Source: Candidatus Helarchaeota archaeon
GTDB lineage: Archaea > Asgardarchaeota > Lokiarchaeia > Helarchaeales > HEL-GB-A
Direction: 5' to 3'
DNA: 51,052 bases
Assembly: GCA_013375455.1 (NCBI GenBank)
Contig: JABXJT010000033.1
Span: 1-51,052 of the forward strand
A program made the position numbers and the translations under genes. Position 1 is the first letter of the stretch, and every line of letters starts with the position of its first letter. Below, one piece after another: positions 1-9,934 of this stretch. The notes under the pieces were generated by a model. It saw nothing but the letters and a program-made list of their open reading frames with translations. It was not told the DNA's origin and searched no databases.

Positions 1-176
1 ATTATTTCGATCATGATGCGCTAACAGCATGAATAAGATATCTTTCCATTTCATCTATTTCATTTTCCATCCTTTTTAAAATATTGAAATTTGTGCGAAA
101 TAATCTTAAAATATTTGACCTTTTTTTGGTTTTTTTATTTATTTTTTTTTATTTGGTAATTCGTAAATTCGAACGC
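1..176. other. Intergenic, T-rich; possible 19-codon minus-strand ORF
   Basis: No convincing gene. The plus strand is T-rich at 121-155. On the minus strand an ATG at 70 opens a 19-codon frame ending at 11, preceded by AAAAAGG and a TTTTAAA box. It may be a tiny gene or the start of a broken one, but nothing supports expression. Confidence 0.3.
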
Positions 177-1709
177 CTATTTCCGAATATAGGCTTGGGG
201 ATCCACGATACTTGGTTTTAGGTCGTATAGAACAAAGTGGTTTTTTGCTTCTGAATAATCCCAACTTCCAAGGATGTTGCGAATATATTGGTATTCTAAA
301 TTCCCATATGTGTATTTGAATAAATAATGAAGAAAATCAATTCTCATAGATAATCGGAAGGTCAGTGGGAGATTAGTTTGTTCAACAAATTTTTCCTTTG
401 CTTTTATCAGGTTTATCATGTCATTGTCTGGAGAATCGTGTCCGAGTGAAGTAAACATATTTTCTAAAGCAGGTAGGCAAGAGTCAAGCAAGAAACGATC
501 CCGTACCCATAATACTTTTTTTCCAACTTGGTTTATCAGGAAGAGAAACGCGTTGCGGTGTCCGGGGTGAAGCACAAGGGCATCAATGGCCGTATCTGCA
601 ATACCAAAGTTATTATTTCCATCTGTATCGGGACAATCGATGACATATATTTCATCGAATTTGCATCCTTGCGTCGTAATCTTGAATCTATAGGTCTGGT
701 CATACACGTCTATGAGCCTAACATCTAGATCAAGTACTTTTTGTAAAAAATTTTTGAAAAATAATGTTGGGGGAATTAGCTTTTCTATTTGTGCCAAGTC
801 TGATGCTCGTGCTTTAAAGATGCTCGAAAAGACATTGGCGAATTTCCTGAAGAATGCAACCAGTCTCCTTCCAAATTTTGAAGGGGTGATGTGTTTTGTG
901 TAACTGGAAACGATACTAGCGAATTTCGCGGGGTATTCAGGGGAAAGATGGTCGAGATACCACCCCTTTAGGATATCATCATAATACCAAGATTCTAGGA
1001 TACATCTGTTCAAGATATCGTTACCCGAGGTTAGATGCTTTACAGATTTGCTCAAAATCCTTCTTAATTCGTTTGTCGAAAATCGCAATTGGAGGGAGAA
1101 ATTCATTTTCGACCGTTTCACGAATAAATCATTCAATTCCAATAATTTATCGAGCTCTTGTAAGTTATCTGTGGTCGCGAATCGCGAGTCTCGCAATACC
1201 AAGAGCATGTAGGGTTTGATTTTCAGAATCCGCTTTAGTTGAACAGATGCCAAGCAGATCCTGATCCGGTTATCTTCGGGACTAAGTGCTTGTTCGAGGA
1301 TCTCACGGGGGAACGACAGGATGCCTCTTGGGGAATCGACATTCACGATGCAAACGTGCTCGGACATTAATTTTTCCTTGGTCTCCGGGTGAAACCGGTG
1401 GTGCTTCCCAAAGTAGAAATTCTTGGGAGGATTTTTATAGAATACCGTTGGAGAGGAAACCACCATTATGCCTCCCTTCACTTCGAATGGGATTTCATCT
1501 ATAGTTGTTCTTTGTTGGGTGCCTTTCTTCCCACTTGACATTTCTTCGAATACTAATAAATCATCTTGATCCTGCTCTTTTATGTGATCATAAGCATCTT
1601 GAAAGGTCCCCTTTTCTGATAGTGATATATACCACGAAAACGGTTTACTCTTGCACGCAAATCGTGATTGCTCACAGGATTTGAACAGATGGAAAACATT
1701 CTCTATCAT
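177..1709 (-). CDS. Unknown 510-residue protein coupled to the LRR protein
   Basis: I do not recognise the family. The ATG at 1709 directly follows the TAA (1710-1712) of the giant LRR gene with no spacer. A GGAGG Shine-Dalgarno inside the last LRR codons lies about ten bases upstream, so translation is probably coupled. The protein looks soluble, mixed alpha/beta, with no signal peptide or clear membrane helix. Residues around 280-310 are basic and Phe-rich. The C-terminal third contains an acidic stretch (DCPDTDGNNN) followed by LHPGHRNAFLFL. Tight coupling suggests a fixed stoichiometry or a complex with the LRR protein (inference). Confidence 0.85.
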   Translation of the reverse strand: MIENVFHLFKSCEQSRFACKSKPFSWYISLSEKGTFQDAYDHIKEQDQDDLLVFEEMSSGKKGTQQRTTIDEIPFEVKGGIMVVSSPTVFYKNPPKNFYFGKHHRFHPETKEKLMSEHVCIVNVDSPRGILSFPREILEQALSPEDNRIRICLASVQLKRILKIKPYMLLVLRDSRFATTDNLQELDKLLELNDLFVKRSKMNFSLQLRFSTNELRRILSKSVKHLTSGNDILNRCILESWYYDDILKGWYLDHLSPEYPAKFASIVSSYTKHITPSKFGRRLVAFFRKFANVFSSIFKARASDLAQIEKLIPPTLFFKNFLQKVLDLDVRLIDVYDQTYRFKITTQGCKFDEIYVIDCPDTDGNNNFGIADTAIDALVLHPGHRNAFLFLINQVGKKVLWVRDRFLLDSCLPALENMFTSLGHDSPDNDMINLIKAKEKFVEQTNLPLTFRLSMRIDFLHYLFKYTYGNLEYQYIRNILGSWDYSEAKNHFVLYDLKPSIVDPQAYIRK

Positions 1710-4700
1710 TTATACACTTCCCTCCAATTGCTTGATCTTCCCCATATAATAGTCGGGTAACAACCCGGTATCCGCTATTTGCTTGTAAAAGAATATCGCT
1801 TCGTCCTTATTCCCCAGTTCCATGTAAAGATCGCCGAGAAAATCCAAGATGCGATTGTCGTGGGAGAAATCATAATAGTACATTAGTCCAAATTTTTCAG
1901 CCGCCTTGAGGTCATGGTCAATTAATTTCGCGATCATTGCTTTTTCCATGTACCCGTCGGTTCTTTTTGCAAGGTACTTCTCTAGTGTATTTTTCAGGTC
2001 CCTTGCTTGATTAAAATCACCCTTATCAAGTAAATATCGCACTTGTGCGATATGATGGAACAGACGTAACTTCTGCTTCGATTTCGCATCTTGTAATACA
2101 GCCTCAATCTCTTTGAGCTCTGTCAAGGAATCTCGTGTAGTCGTTTTCTTCTTGAAATACATGATATACAAGAGTACGTCGAGACGTTCACAATACGGAA
2201 CTTGGGCATTTGGCAATGCTTTATCATATTTCTTGCAGTATTCTAAAGCTCCCTCGAAATCACCCTCTCCCAAGCAGGTCTGAATTGCGAATACGTAAAA
2301 TACATTAACTCTCGGGAACAAGGATGTAGCCAAGGCAAGGAGCCGGCGTGCAAGTGTAAATTTCCTCATACGCATTATATATGGAATTATATTCCACAAT
2401 GTAAAAATATGAGATCGCTCACTATGTTTTATGCGGAAAGCATATTTTGCATTCTGGTGACCTCGCTGGTTTCGGGCCCTTTCATACTCCCCCAAGGTCC
2501 ATGCGGTGGTATAGTCATAATAACCAGGATTGCTACTACAAGGATAAGTTCTAGCCCACTTATCCGCCAATTTTCTAGCAGAATCCCAATTTTTATGTGT
2601 TTTAAAGGCGTTATATTCGACTAAAAATTCAAATTCGAGCCCCTTGCGGATTATAGTTTCCTGGGTAGTTGCATATCGAGCGTGAAATTCATTAATGTAA
2701 GCCGAGGCATCTTCTACCTTGTTGATATCACTGAGATAATCGATTTTTGCAGATAGAAGCTTTAGATCGTGCTCAGTTGTAATTATTTCCGAGATCTTGG
2801 GAAGCGCGTTACTGAATGTCACGAATGGCAAGATTTCTGTTAACCTTCCCCGAAGAGATTCATCAATCCAAAGGTTAAGATTATTCTTCCGAATCCTTTC
2901 TATTTCTTCACGTGAAAAATTACTGATTAGATTTGTAGACAAATCCAATTCTCTCAAGTCGTTAAACGTAAAGATCCATGCTGGTATATGTTTAATTTTT
3001 AACCTGGAGAGATCAAGCGAGACTAATTTGCCGTTCGCGTCTCGGGTTATACGGTTCTCGGGGAATCGATCTATCACCAAGTTTTTTATGCACGATGCTG
3101 GTAGCTTTTCCCAAAATTCGCGTCTGATTGCAGAAAACGGGATGCCTTGTAACACCAATGATTCGAGGAGTTTTAGGGATCCGAGGGAAGAATCTATCTT
3201 CGTGATGGGATTCCTCGAAAGATCCAAGTATTTCAGGTCTTTCAAAGTGGAAATCCAGCCAGGGATGTTCGTTATCTGATTTCCCTTCAATACGAGATAC
3301 CTAAGTTTTCGGAGTTTACGCACAACATCGGGAATTCGCGTGAGATTCATTTCGGAAAGGTCCAACGTGACCAAGTTATTTTCCGTGTCTTTCTCAATGC
3401 TCATCGCATTACCATGTTCCCCAAACGCTACGTCCTCTACTTGTGATTCGATGATCCAGGCAATTATAGCCGTTGCGTTTTCATCCCCCACCAATCCGGT
3501 CTCCCGCAAATCAATCCGCTTGAGTCCAGTCATCTTCTTGAGGAACGAGGGGAACGACGTTAGAGTCAGACCTCTTAGGTCAAGGGCAAAGATGGAACCA
3601 TTCTTGTTAGTGGCGATCCGATTCGAGTTGCTCTCTCCCAAGTAGAGGGTGGTCAAGCGTGAATGTACCACTTCATACCAGCAGTCTGGTCCAACCGATT
3701 CAATGGGATTGAGATAAAGGTTACAGTGGGTCAAACTTTTTGATTTGAACAAAGTGCTATCAATGGATGCGATGCGGTTATTCATGACATTCAATCGTAT
3801 AAGCTGGGGTAATTTCGAAATAAAATCCGGTATGTCCGTCAAGCAATTATCTGAGAGATCCAAAGTTTTTAACTTAATGAGGGTTTGCAGGTCGGTTGGA
3901 ATTTTATAAAGGTTGTTTGCGTGCAGATCGAGCGTTTCGAGATTCTCTAAGCTTCCCAAATTAGCTGGTACCTCCTCAAGCTCGAGATTTGACAAGTCTA
4001 ACCCAATTAATATTCCATTATCGTCGGTCCTAATTCGATTCTTATAATTGATCCCGAAGGTGAATATTTGCAGCCCACATTCTTTCACCCACGGCCAAAA
4101 CCAATCCGGTATTCGTAAACCCTTGCAACGATGCATTTCTAGCTCCGTGAGTGCCTTCAGGTTTCGAAGGGTGTTTGGAAAAACCGGCGAATGGTAATGT
4201 TTCATCTTGATGGATTTTAGATTGGGGAATAACGAAAAATCAAATTCTTGGACGTAAGATCTATTGTTAATCTCAATGGCCGTGACTTTTCCTGCTTTAT
4301 CCTTGCTCATTTTCAACCCGTTAATTTCAAACTTTTGAAGTGTACTTTTCTCCATTCCAATGACAATTGCCTTGGGAAAAGAGATGACTTCTTTCGATTT
4401 GATAAAAACAGTAGATAAGGATTTACTTTCGAGAAGATTTTCGGGGATTTCACGAATATGAGTGTATTTTAAGAACAGTTCTTTTAGAGAAGGCATATGA
4501 GCTAGCCACGATGGCACAGATCGAATATTAAGGTTTTCAATGAAGATTTCTTCGAGATCAAGATATGCAATCCAATCAGGTAAACTCGTCTTGCTCGCTT
4601 GAATCGCACTAGTTTTATCTCCTGATTTTTCTTCATCCTCCTTCTGGTCTTCTTTTACCCAAAAGATTTTTTTGGAACCTTCATTGGGAAGTTGAATACT

Positions 4701-7700
4701 CGCTTTGTTCAACTCTAAACGTTGAATACTGGATTTAGCAAGTTTTTTGCCGAATTCTACAGACAAGTTTTGAAAATCATTAGTTTTTACCACCAAATAT
4801 TTTAGGGACGGAAAAGAATCGAGTATGTGCTCAAGCACGGGTCCCGGGGTATTTATTTTTTTAATTTCCAAATGGGTGATATTTTCATTTTTATCCCACC
4901 TCATCCCTTTCGTCATCTTGATCTTTTTCGCCTTAAGAGAATCGATGAATGCTCGCGTGATGCCTGTTTTGGGAGGATCGATGAATAGTGGTTCCAGGTT
5001 TGGGAGTGTTAATATGAAATCGGGGAGATGATCAATGAAAGTGCCATTTAAGTACAATTTCTTTAAGGATTGGATAGAACCGAGACTGGGCGGGAGCGCT
5101 GAGATGGGATTATTTGAAAGATCGAGCACGGTCAAGCGGTCAAGACCAGTGAAAATATCAGGAATCGAATTAAATAAGTTCCCCGAAACTTTTAATTCCT
5201 CAAGAAATCGAAGGTTGCCTTGCTGAATCTCTTTTTTAAGATCCGGAAATATGTCGAGGTGTAAATTTACTATTTTCAGCGAGAGCACGTTTCCCTTCTC
5301 GTCCCGCTTTAATATTATTTCCGATTTATCATATCCTTGGGTTTTGAACTCTACTTTTATTAATCTTGAATTTATAATATGATGAACGAGCTTCGGGGAA
5401 AAGGGCCCATTAAATGCACCCAAATAGGCTCTGACCAAGTTCGGGAAATGGAGCAAAATTTCTTCGCTAATTCCTGGCATATTGAAGCAATCTAACGTTT
5501 TCAAACCATGTAACTCATAGATAGGAGAGTAATCCGCTAGCTCCGCATTCCTAAGACGGAGATGGTCTAGTTCAGTCAGTTTAACAATGGATTTAGGCAG
5601 TCGAGTCAATTTCGCGTCACCAAAATTGATCGAGCTGATTTTTCCTCCCTTATTCTTGGATATTGAGGGTGCAGTATCCTCAAATTCGTAATTCATAGTC
5701 CTCTCATAACCTGATCGCTCGAACCAGTCGAAGAACCAATCGGGCAAGGTGTTGAGATCCACGCCTCTCCAGAAAAGTTTCCCTGCCCCTTTCACGTGCT
5801 GATAAATCTGCGGAAAAACCTTTATCAATTCTTCCGTGAGACGAAGGTTCTTGAGTGATGGCAATGTTGCCATCCAATCAGGGAGCTTGACGATATTCGT
5901 ACCTGAGATATTCAAGTATTTTAGTTTCTTTAAAAAACGTATTGAGTTAGGGAGGCGGTGAAGATTATTGTGACCCACATCCAATATCATCAATTCTGGA
6001 AGATGTTCAAAAATGTCTGGTAACTCCTCGAGTTGTAATTGCGCGAGTCTTAGTTCTTTCAGCTTGGTAAGCTTCTTGATGTTCGCAGGAATTTTAGCAA
6101 TTTTCTGATTAGATAATTTAAGCACCTCTAAATTCCGCAACTCAAAGATGCCTACGGGAACTTTATTCAATTTCATGCCTTCTATTTCTAACCGTTTCAG
6201 GTCAGTGAGTACAGAAATTGTATTGGGGATATTCAATTGAATATAGGATAATTTGAGACCGATAATCTTTCCCTGTTCGTCCCGCTTAATTCGACGCGAG
6301 TCAGAATTGAGACTTTCTATTGCAGAGTTTTCGAGCCATTCGAAAAACCAGTCGGGGAGGTTTGTTATTCCTTTGAGAGAGAGTGTTTTGATTTCCTTTA
6401 TCTGCCGGTAAATCTCGGGTAAATTATTTATGAATGTTTTTTGTAACGACACCCTTTTTAGGTTGGATAATTGGTACATCGACTCTGGAATACTCGCGAT
6501 GGGGTTGTAGTCAGCGATAAACACTTCCAACTTTTTCAAGTTACCAATTGAAGAAGGAAGAACGCTGATTTTATTATACGAGACCTGCAGTTCTCGTAAA
6601 TTTTCGAGGTTCCCAATACGATCGGGCAAGACTTGTATTTTATTTCTTGAAAGATTCAGGACTTGCAATTTTTTCAAATTCCCGATTTCTTCCGGGAGTT
6701 TTTCAATGTAGTTATCCAATAAATTCATTGTTTGGATGCATTCTAATTCACATAATATGGGCGGGATTTTTTTCATCCGCTTGCCTCTAAAATCGAGGGC
6801 AAGACTGGCAATACGCGATTGTTGCTTCAACCAAGAATTTAGTCCTTCCTCCCAAAGTTCATACGCTTTTCCTTCAAAGCTTTGTGGTTCTTCCCCACTT
6901 TTTTTGAGGGCTTTAAACCTTATCGAACCTAAACCTAATTCTTTGAGTAAGGGAAGGTCCAATAATCGATTCGGGGCTTGTTTGATGGGATTGTCGTAGA
7001 AGTCTATACGACGTAACTCTTGGAGTTCGCCGATCCCGTCAGGGATGCTTTCGATCTTGTTCTTGTAGAAATTCATTACTCTTAAACGTTTTAAACCACA
7101 GATCTCTATGGGTATTGAAATGATAGCATTTTTTTCGAGACTTATATGAACCAAGTTCTTTAGTTTCCCTATCTCTGCCGGTATTGATGTAATGGCATTT
7201 TCCGATAACCGTAACCTAAGGGGAATTTCTATGACACCAAATTCAAAAATAATTGGTGGAATATCTTTTAATTTCTTATTTGTAATGGAGAGCAAAATGG
7301 TGGCGATGCGCGATTGTTGCTTCAACCAAGAGATTTCATTTATGCTCAATATATCATACGCTGTTCCTTCAAAGGTCAGAGGTTCATCCCCTTGCCTTTT
7401 GAGGACATCGAAAATGATCGATTCCAGAGAGAGCCTCTTTAATTTGGGAAGATCCAACAAGCCTTTCGGGATGTTTTTGAGGGGATTTTTGTACAGGTTG
7501 AATTCGAGTAACTCGGGGAGATCGCAGAACACCTCAGGAATATTGTCGATCTTATTCTTACTGAAACTTACCTCTTTTAATTGTTTTAATCCTCCAATCT
7601 CTGTTGGGAGTGATGTGAGGGCATTACCCGAGAGTCTGATCTTCACCAAGTTCTGTAGCCTAGCAATCTCTGCCGGTATCGAGGGAATCTCATTGTCTGA

Positions 7701-8348
7701 GAGATCCAATTCCATGAGTTGCTCCAGGTTACAAATTCCGGGTGGAAATGCTTTTATATGGTTATTGGATGCGTCTAGAACGCGTAATTTCGATAATTTC
7801 TCAATACAACGTGGCAATTCTTCGAGGACATTCCGGGTAAGGTTTAGCTCTTCTAGTTCTTGGAGCTCGCCTATTGCATCTGGAATGCTTTTAATCTGGT
7901 TCGCAAGGAGATTTATCTTTTTTAGCCGCTTTAATCGGCTAATCTCTGTTGGAATTGAGGTTAGATGAGTACTTGTGAGTTCCAATTCGACAAGATTCTC
8001 CATGGTGCAAATGGCTGGAGGAAATGATGGTAAGGGACAAAGGTGTACTTCTAAATATTTTATGCCTTTCAATTGCGAGATCTCTGAGGGGAAGTCCTCA
8101 TTCTTTCTCTCCTTCCAAATAAACTTATTGAGTTTGGGATGTTTTTTGAGCCAAGGAATTACCTTTTCAGGACACCAGTTTTTTTTGGGTGAAAATTTGA
8201 TTAAATAGGGGAATATGGGGGTATCAGGCGTTAGCTCGTTACCCGTGATGCTAAGAGAGTAAACATGACCGGTCGTGGACTTTGTGATATCCCCCTTCAA
8301 GGATTTTGCCAACGCAATTTCCTCTTCGATAGTTGCGATTAGGCTCAA
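1710..8348 (-). CDS. Giant leucine-rich-repeat protein with helical-repeat C-terminus
   Basis: 2212 residues. From about residue 50 to 1815 it consists of 23-residue LRRs of the type LxxLxxLxLSxNxIxxIPxxI. They are interrupted by longer inserts that restart with R-I/x-xxDxxGxIxxLxL and often end in Pro-Asp-Trp-Phe. The last roughly 390 residues are alpha-helical with TPR-like pairs, for example the segment around DFEGALEYCKKYDKALP. There is no signal peptide or TM segment, so it is probably an intracellular scaffold or recognition protein. The start is TTG at 8348, supported by GAGGAGAG six bases upstream. The block at about residues 300-350 (GxEPxxFEGxAY then WLKQQSRIA) recurs about 165 residues later. 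It is the third gene of a minus-strand run and is coupled to the 510-residue gene. The LRR assignment is sure; the function is unknown. Confidence 0.95.
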   Translation of the reverse strand: MSLIATIEEEIALAKSLKGDITKSTTGHVYSLSITGNELTPDTPIFPYLIKFSPKKNWCPEKVIPWLKKHPKLNKFIWKERKNEDFPSEISQLKGIKYLEVHLCPLPSFPPAICTMENLVELELTSTHLTSIPTEISRLKRLKKINLLANQIKSIPDAIGELQELEELNLTRNVLEELPRCIEKLSKLRVLDASNNHIKAFPPGICNLEQLMELDLSDNEIPSIPAEIARLQNLVKIRLSGNALTSLPTEIGGLKQLKEVSFSKNKIDNIPEVFCDLPELLEFNLYKNPLKNIPKGLLDLPKLKRLSLESIIFDVLKRQGDEPLTFEGTAYDILSINEISWLKQQSRIATILLSITNKKLKDIPPIIFEFGVIEIPLRLRLSENAITSIPAEIGKLKNLVHISLEKNAIISIPIEICGLKRLRVMNFYKNKIESIPDGIGELQELRRIDFYDNPIKQAPNRLLDLPLLKELGLGSIRFKALKKSGEEPQSFEGKAYELWEEGLNSWLKQQSRIASLALDFRGKRMKKIPPILCELECIQTMNLLDNYIEKLPEEIGNLKKLQVLNLSRNKIQVLPDRIGNLENLRELQVSYNKISVLPSSIGNLKKLEVFIADYNPIASIPESMYQLSNLKRVSLQKTFINNLPEIYRQIKEIKTLSLKGITNLPDWFFEWLENSAIESLNSDSRRIKRDEQGKIIGLKLSYIQLNIPNTISVLTDLKRLEIEGMKLNKVPVGIFELRNLEVLKLSNQKIAKIPANIKKLTKLKELRLAQLQLEELPDIFEHLPELMILDVGHNNLHRLPNSIRFLKKLKYLNISGTNIVKLPDWMATLPSLKNLRLTEELIKVFPQIYQHVKGAGKLFWRGVDLNTLPDWFFDWFERSGYERTMNYEFEDTAPSISKNKGGKISSINFGDAKLTRLPKSIVKLTELDHLRLRNAELADYSPIYELHGLKTLDCFNMPGISEEILLHFPNLVRAYLGAFNGPFSPKLVHHIINSRLIKVEFKTQGYDKSEIILKRDEKGNVLSLKIVNLHLDIFPDLKKEIQQGNLRFLEELKVSGNLFNSIPDIFTGLDRLTVLDLSNNPISALPPSLGSIQSLKKLYLNGTFIDHLPDFILTLPNLEPLFIDPPKTGITRAFIDSLKAKKIKMTKGMRWDKNENITHLEIKKINTPGPVLEHILDSFPSLKYLVVKTNDFQNLSVEFGKKLAKSSIQRLELNKASIQLPNEGSKKIFWVKEDQKEDEEKSGDKTSAIQASKTSLPDWIAYLDLEEIFIENLNIRSVPSWLAHMPSLKELFLKYTHIREIPENLLESKSLSTVFIKSKEVISFPKAIVIGMEKSTLQKFEINGLKMSKDKAGKVTAIEINNRSYVQEFDFSLFPNLKSIKMKHYHSPVFPNTLRNLKALTELEMHRCKGLRIPDWFWPWVKECGLQIFTFGINYKNRIRTDDNGILIGLDLSNLELEEVPANLGSLENLETLDLHANNLYKIPTDLQTLIKLKTLDLSDNCLTDIPDFISKLPQLIRLNVMNNRIASIDSTLFKSKSLTHCNLYLNPIESVGPDCWYEVVHSRLTTLYLGESNSNRIATNKNGSIFALDLRGLTLTSFPSFLKKMTGLKRIDLRETGLVGDENATAIIAWIIESQVEDVAFGEHGNAMSIEKDTENNLVTLDLSEMNLTRIPDVVRKLRKLRYLVLKGNQITNIPGWISTLKDLKYLDLSRNPITKIDSSLGSLKLLESLVLQGIPFSAIRREFWEKLPASCIKNLVIDRFPENRITRDANGKLVSLDLSRLKIKHIPAWIFTFNDLRELDLSTNLISNFSREEIERIRKNNLNLWIDESLRGRLTEILPFVTFSNALPKISEIITTEHDLKLLSAKIDYLSDINKVEDASAYINEFHARYATTQETIIRKGLEFEFLVEYNAFKTHKNWDSARKLADKWARTYPCSSNPGYYDYTTAWTLGEYERARNQRGHQNAKYAFRIKHSERSHIFTLWNIIPYIMRMRKFTLARRLLALATSLFPRVNVFYVFAIQTCLGEGDFEGALEYCKKYDKALPNAQVPYCERLDVLLYIMYFKKKTTTRDSLTELKEIEAVLQDAKSKQKLRLFHHIAQVRYLLDKGDFNQARDLKNTLEKYLAKRTDGYMEKAMIAKLIDHDLKAAEKFGLMYYYDFSHDNRILDFLGDLYMELGNKDEAIFFYKQIADTGLLPDYYMGKIKQLEGSV

Positions 8349-8399
8349 TGGGCTCTCCTCACTTATTTCAAGGAAAGTTATGGAATTTGAACTTTTTCA

Positions 8400-8816
8400 T
8401 TAAAAAGTTTTTTTAGTAACTTTTTCCGATAAAGTCAATCGTTCATTCCGTTCTTTTTCTAGTAATAGAATAAATTCCTCCAAAGATGGACAGGTTGTTT
8501 CCACTTTCTTAATAGGAACATTTTCTTTATTTGAACAATCCTTATCGACAATGCACTCCCGCGAATATGGGTCGTATATAATTGGATAAAAACGGCATCC
8601 GGTTGGACGGGCTTCATAAATGGAACATCTTTTTGTTTCATCATTGAGAAATACACAGCTGTTCTCTTTGTTCTTTAGATAGAGATATCCCTCTTTTAAA
8701 TAAGAAAATTTTTGTCTGGCTAAATCGGTGCGCTTTCTAATACGTCTTACATCATCATTTGAAAGCAACATCTGCGTTTGCTCACAACATTTCGCACATA
8801 AAAGACAAGTTTCCAT
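8400..8816 (-). CDS. YkgJ-like cysteine-cluster protein
   Basis: About 138 residues from the ATG at 8816; the frame is open to an ATG at 8864, but the Cys cluster begins just after the inner start. The N-terminus reads CLLCAKCCEQ, followed by CVFLNDETKRCSIYEARP, then CRFYP, and finally CIVDKDC. This is the spacing of the YkgJ / Fe-Zn-chelating Cys-cluster family (UPF0153-like), presumed to bind a metal or iron-sulfur cluster. Its exact role is unknown across the family. It lies 51 bases upstream of the LRR gene and 70 bases downstream of a membrane-protein gene on the same strand, so it may belong to the same transcript. Confidence 0.8.
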   Translation of the reverse strand: METCLLCAKCCEQTQMLLSNDDVRRIRKRTDLARQKFSYLKEGYLYLKNKENSCVFLNDETKRCSIYEARPTGCRFYPIIYDPYSRECIVDKDCSNKENVPIKKVETTCPSLEEFILLLEKERNERLTLSEKVTKKTF

Positions 8817-8886
8817 TTTATAAATGTAAGAATAATTAACTTCATTAATACATTGCATAATCAATTATAGAATCTAGTTCTTTCTT

Positions 8887-9645
8887 TTATGAAGGGGTGG
8901 GTTTTCGGAGTGTAAGGCCTAAGATGATAAAGCCAATCGAAGATAGAACTCCAATGAATAACATGTAAAATACGAGTGACTGCTGATTTGAAGGGTGTAA
9001 TTCTAATAAAAAAAGGAATTGAAATATATAGATGGTAATTTGGGACAGATACATAATAGCGGGAACCTCAAAGTTATGAAATCCCCTTTTTTTGTGAATT
9101 CCACTCTTTCTATCTAGAATTATTAATAATACCCCTAAAGTAATGATCGCCCCCAAGATGATAATATTTGTAAGTATAGCCCATGTTAAGGTACTGGGAT
9201 TCAGAAAAAGCTCGTTCCAATCAACTAGCATTCCAAAGGGCGCCCAATAAAAGAGGAGAGAAATCGAGGAAGGACATCCTAATAAAAAATACGAGATTAA
9301 ACTGATGGGAACACTTAGTCCAACAAAAATGAGGGTTAGGTTAAGAAGCAGTTTCCGAGTCTTTGTTTGCCGGACTATAGTCCTCAACCCGAGAAATACC
9401 ACAAGAAATAATAAGATTCCAACGCCAACTCCGACAAATGGATACAGATTAATGTAAAAAAAACCTATCGTTTCAAATAGAGGTGATGTTTCATCCACTA
9501 GAAGTAAAAAAGCAACGCCACCATAAATGGTTATCATAAGAATTAAAGGAATAACGCCACAGAATATGGATAAAATTCCACTCCTCCTAAGGTTGCTCGT
9601 TTCCTCCTTATCAAGGTTATTAAAATCCACCTGAAATCGACTCAT
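8887..9645 (-). CDS. Multi-pass membrane protein, unknown
   Basis: 252 residues with about six or seven hydrophobic helices: near 25-52, 65-87, 100-125, 128-150, 155-178, 195-218 and 225-245. The N-terminus is short and polar (MSRFQVDFNNLDKEE). No catalytic or transport motif is seen. It is the first gene of the minus-strand run leading to the LRR gene, and the AT-rich gap upstream (9646 onward) probably carries the promoter. It could be a membrane partner of the downstream proteins, but only gene order suggests this. Confidence 0.8.
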   Translation of the reverse strand: MSRFQVDFNNLDKEETSNLRRSGILSIFCGVIPLILMITIYGGVAFLLLVDETSPLFETIGFFYINLYPFVGVGVGILLFLVVFLGLRTIVRQTKTRKLLLNLTLIFVGLSVPISLISYFLLGCPSSISLLFYWAPFGMLVDWNELFLNPSTLTWAILTNIIILGAIITLGVLLIILDRKSGIHKKRGFHNFEVPAIMYLSQITIYIFQFLFLLELHPSNQQSLVFYMLFIGVLSSIGFIILGLTLRKPTPS

Positions 9646-9764
9646 TCATTCCCAATGAAATTTACAACTTATTATTAGCCAAACTGAAATTTAAAATTAA
9701 AGGAAAGAATTCGCCTCTAAAGTATTTTTTTTATAATTTCAAGAGGAAACTAAATTTTACTTAG

Positions 9765-9813
9765 TTTTAAAAGTGCCCCCCCTAATACCTTATTACAACC
9801 TTGAGAAAAAGGT
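9765..9813 (+). repeat. Leader-like repeat, copy A
   Basis: Starts TTTTAAAAGTGC, then CTAATACCT, ATTAC, and ends AAAGGT. It aligns by eye over about 49 bases (roughly 80% identity) with 15720-15768, which sits directly upstream of a real gene. Here no homologous gene follows. It may be a promoter/leader left from a lost gene, or a shared regulatory element. Confidence 0.55.
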
Positions 9814-9850
9814 CTCACAAAATATGATATTTTAACGACGCGTAGGGGTA

Positions 9851-9934
9851 ATGCCTAGCTTCAGAGAAGAGGTTCAAGAGTTTCGAGCTAAGCATGAGCT
9901 CATGCAGTTGAACCGCATCGCTTTCCTCGATTGA
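9851..9934 (+). CDS. Possible 27-residue peptide
   Basis: ATG after GGGGTA, then a compositionally normal soluble peptide (MPSFREEVQEFRAKHELMQL followed by NRIAFLD) ending at a TGA inside the hairpin at 9929-9960. It follows the orphan leader-like repeat. It may be the intact N-terminus of a gene truncated at the hairpin, or a chance frame. Confidence 0.3.
   Translation: MPSFREEVQEFRAKHELMQLNRIAFLD

Noticed and set aside
2797..3279. Open plus-strand frame of 160 codons, and a 258-codon one at 7192-7968, opposite the LRR gene
   Set aside because: Both are antisense to clear LRR repeats; their apparent Ser/Arg-rich peptides are mirror images of the repeat codons.
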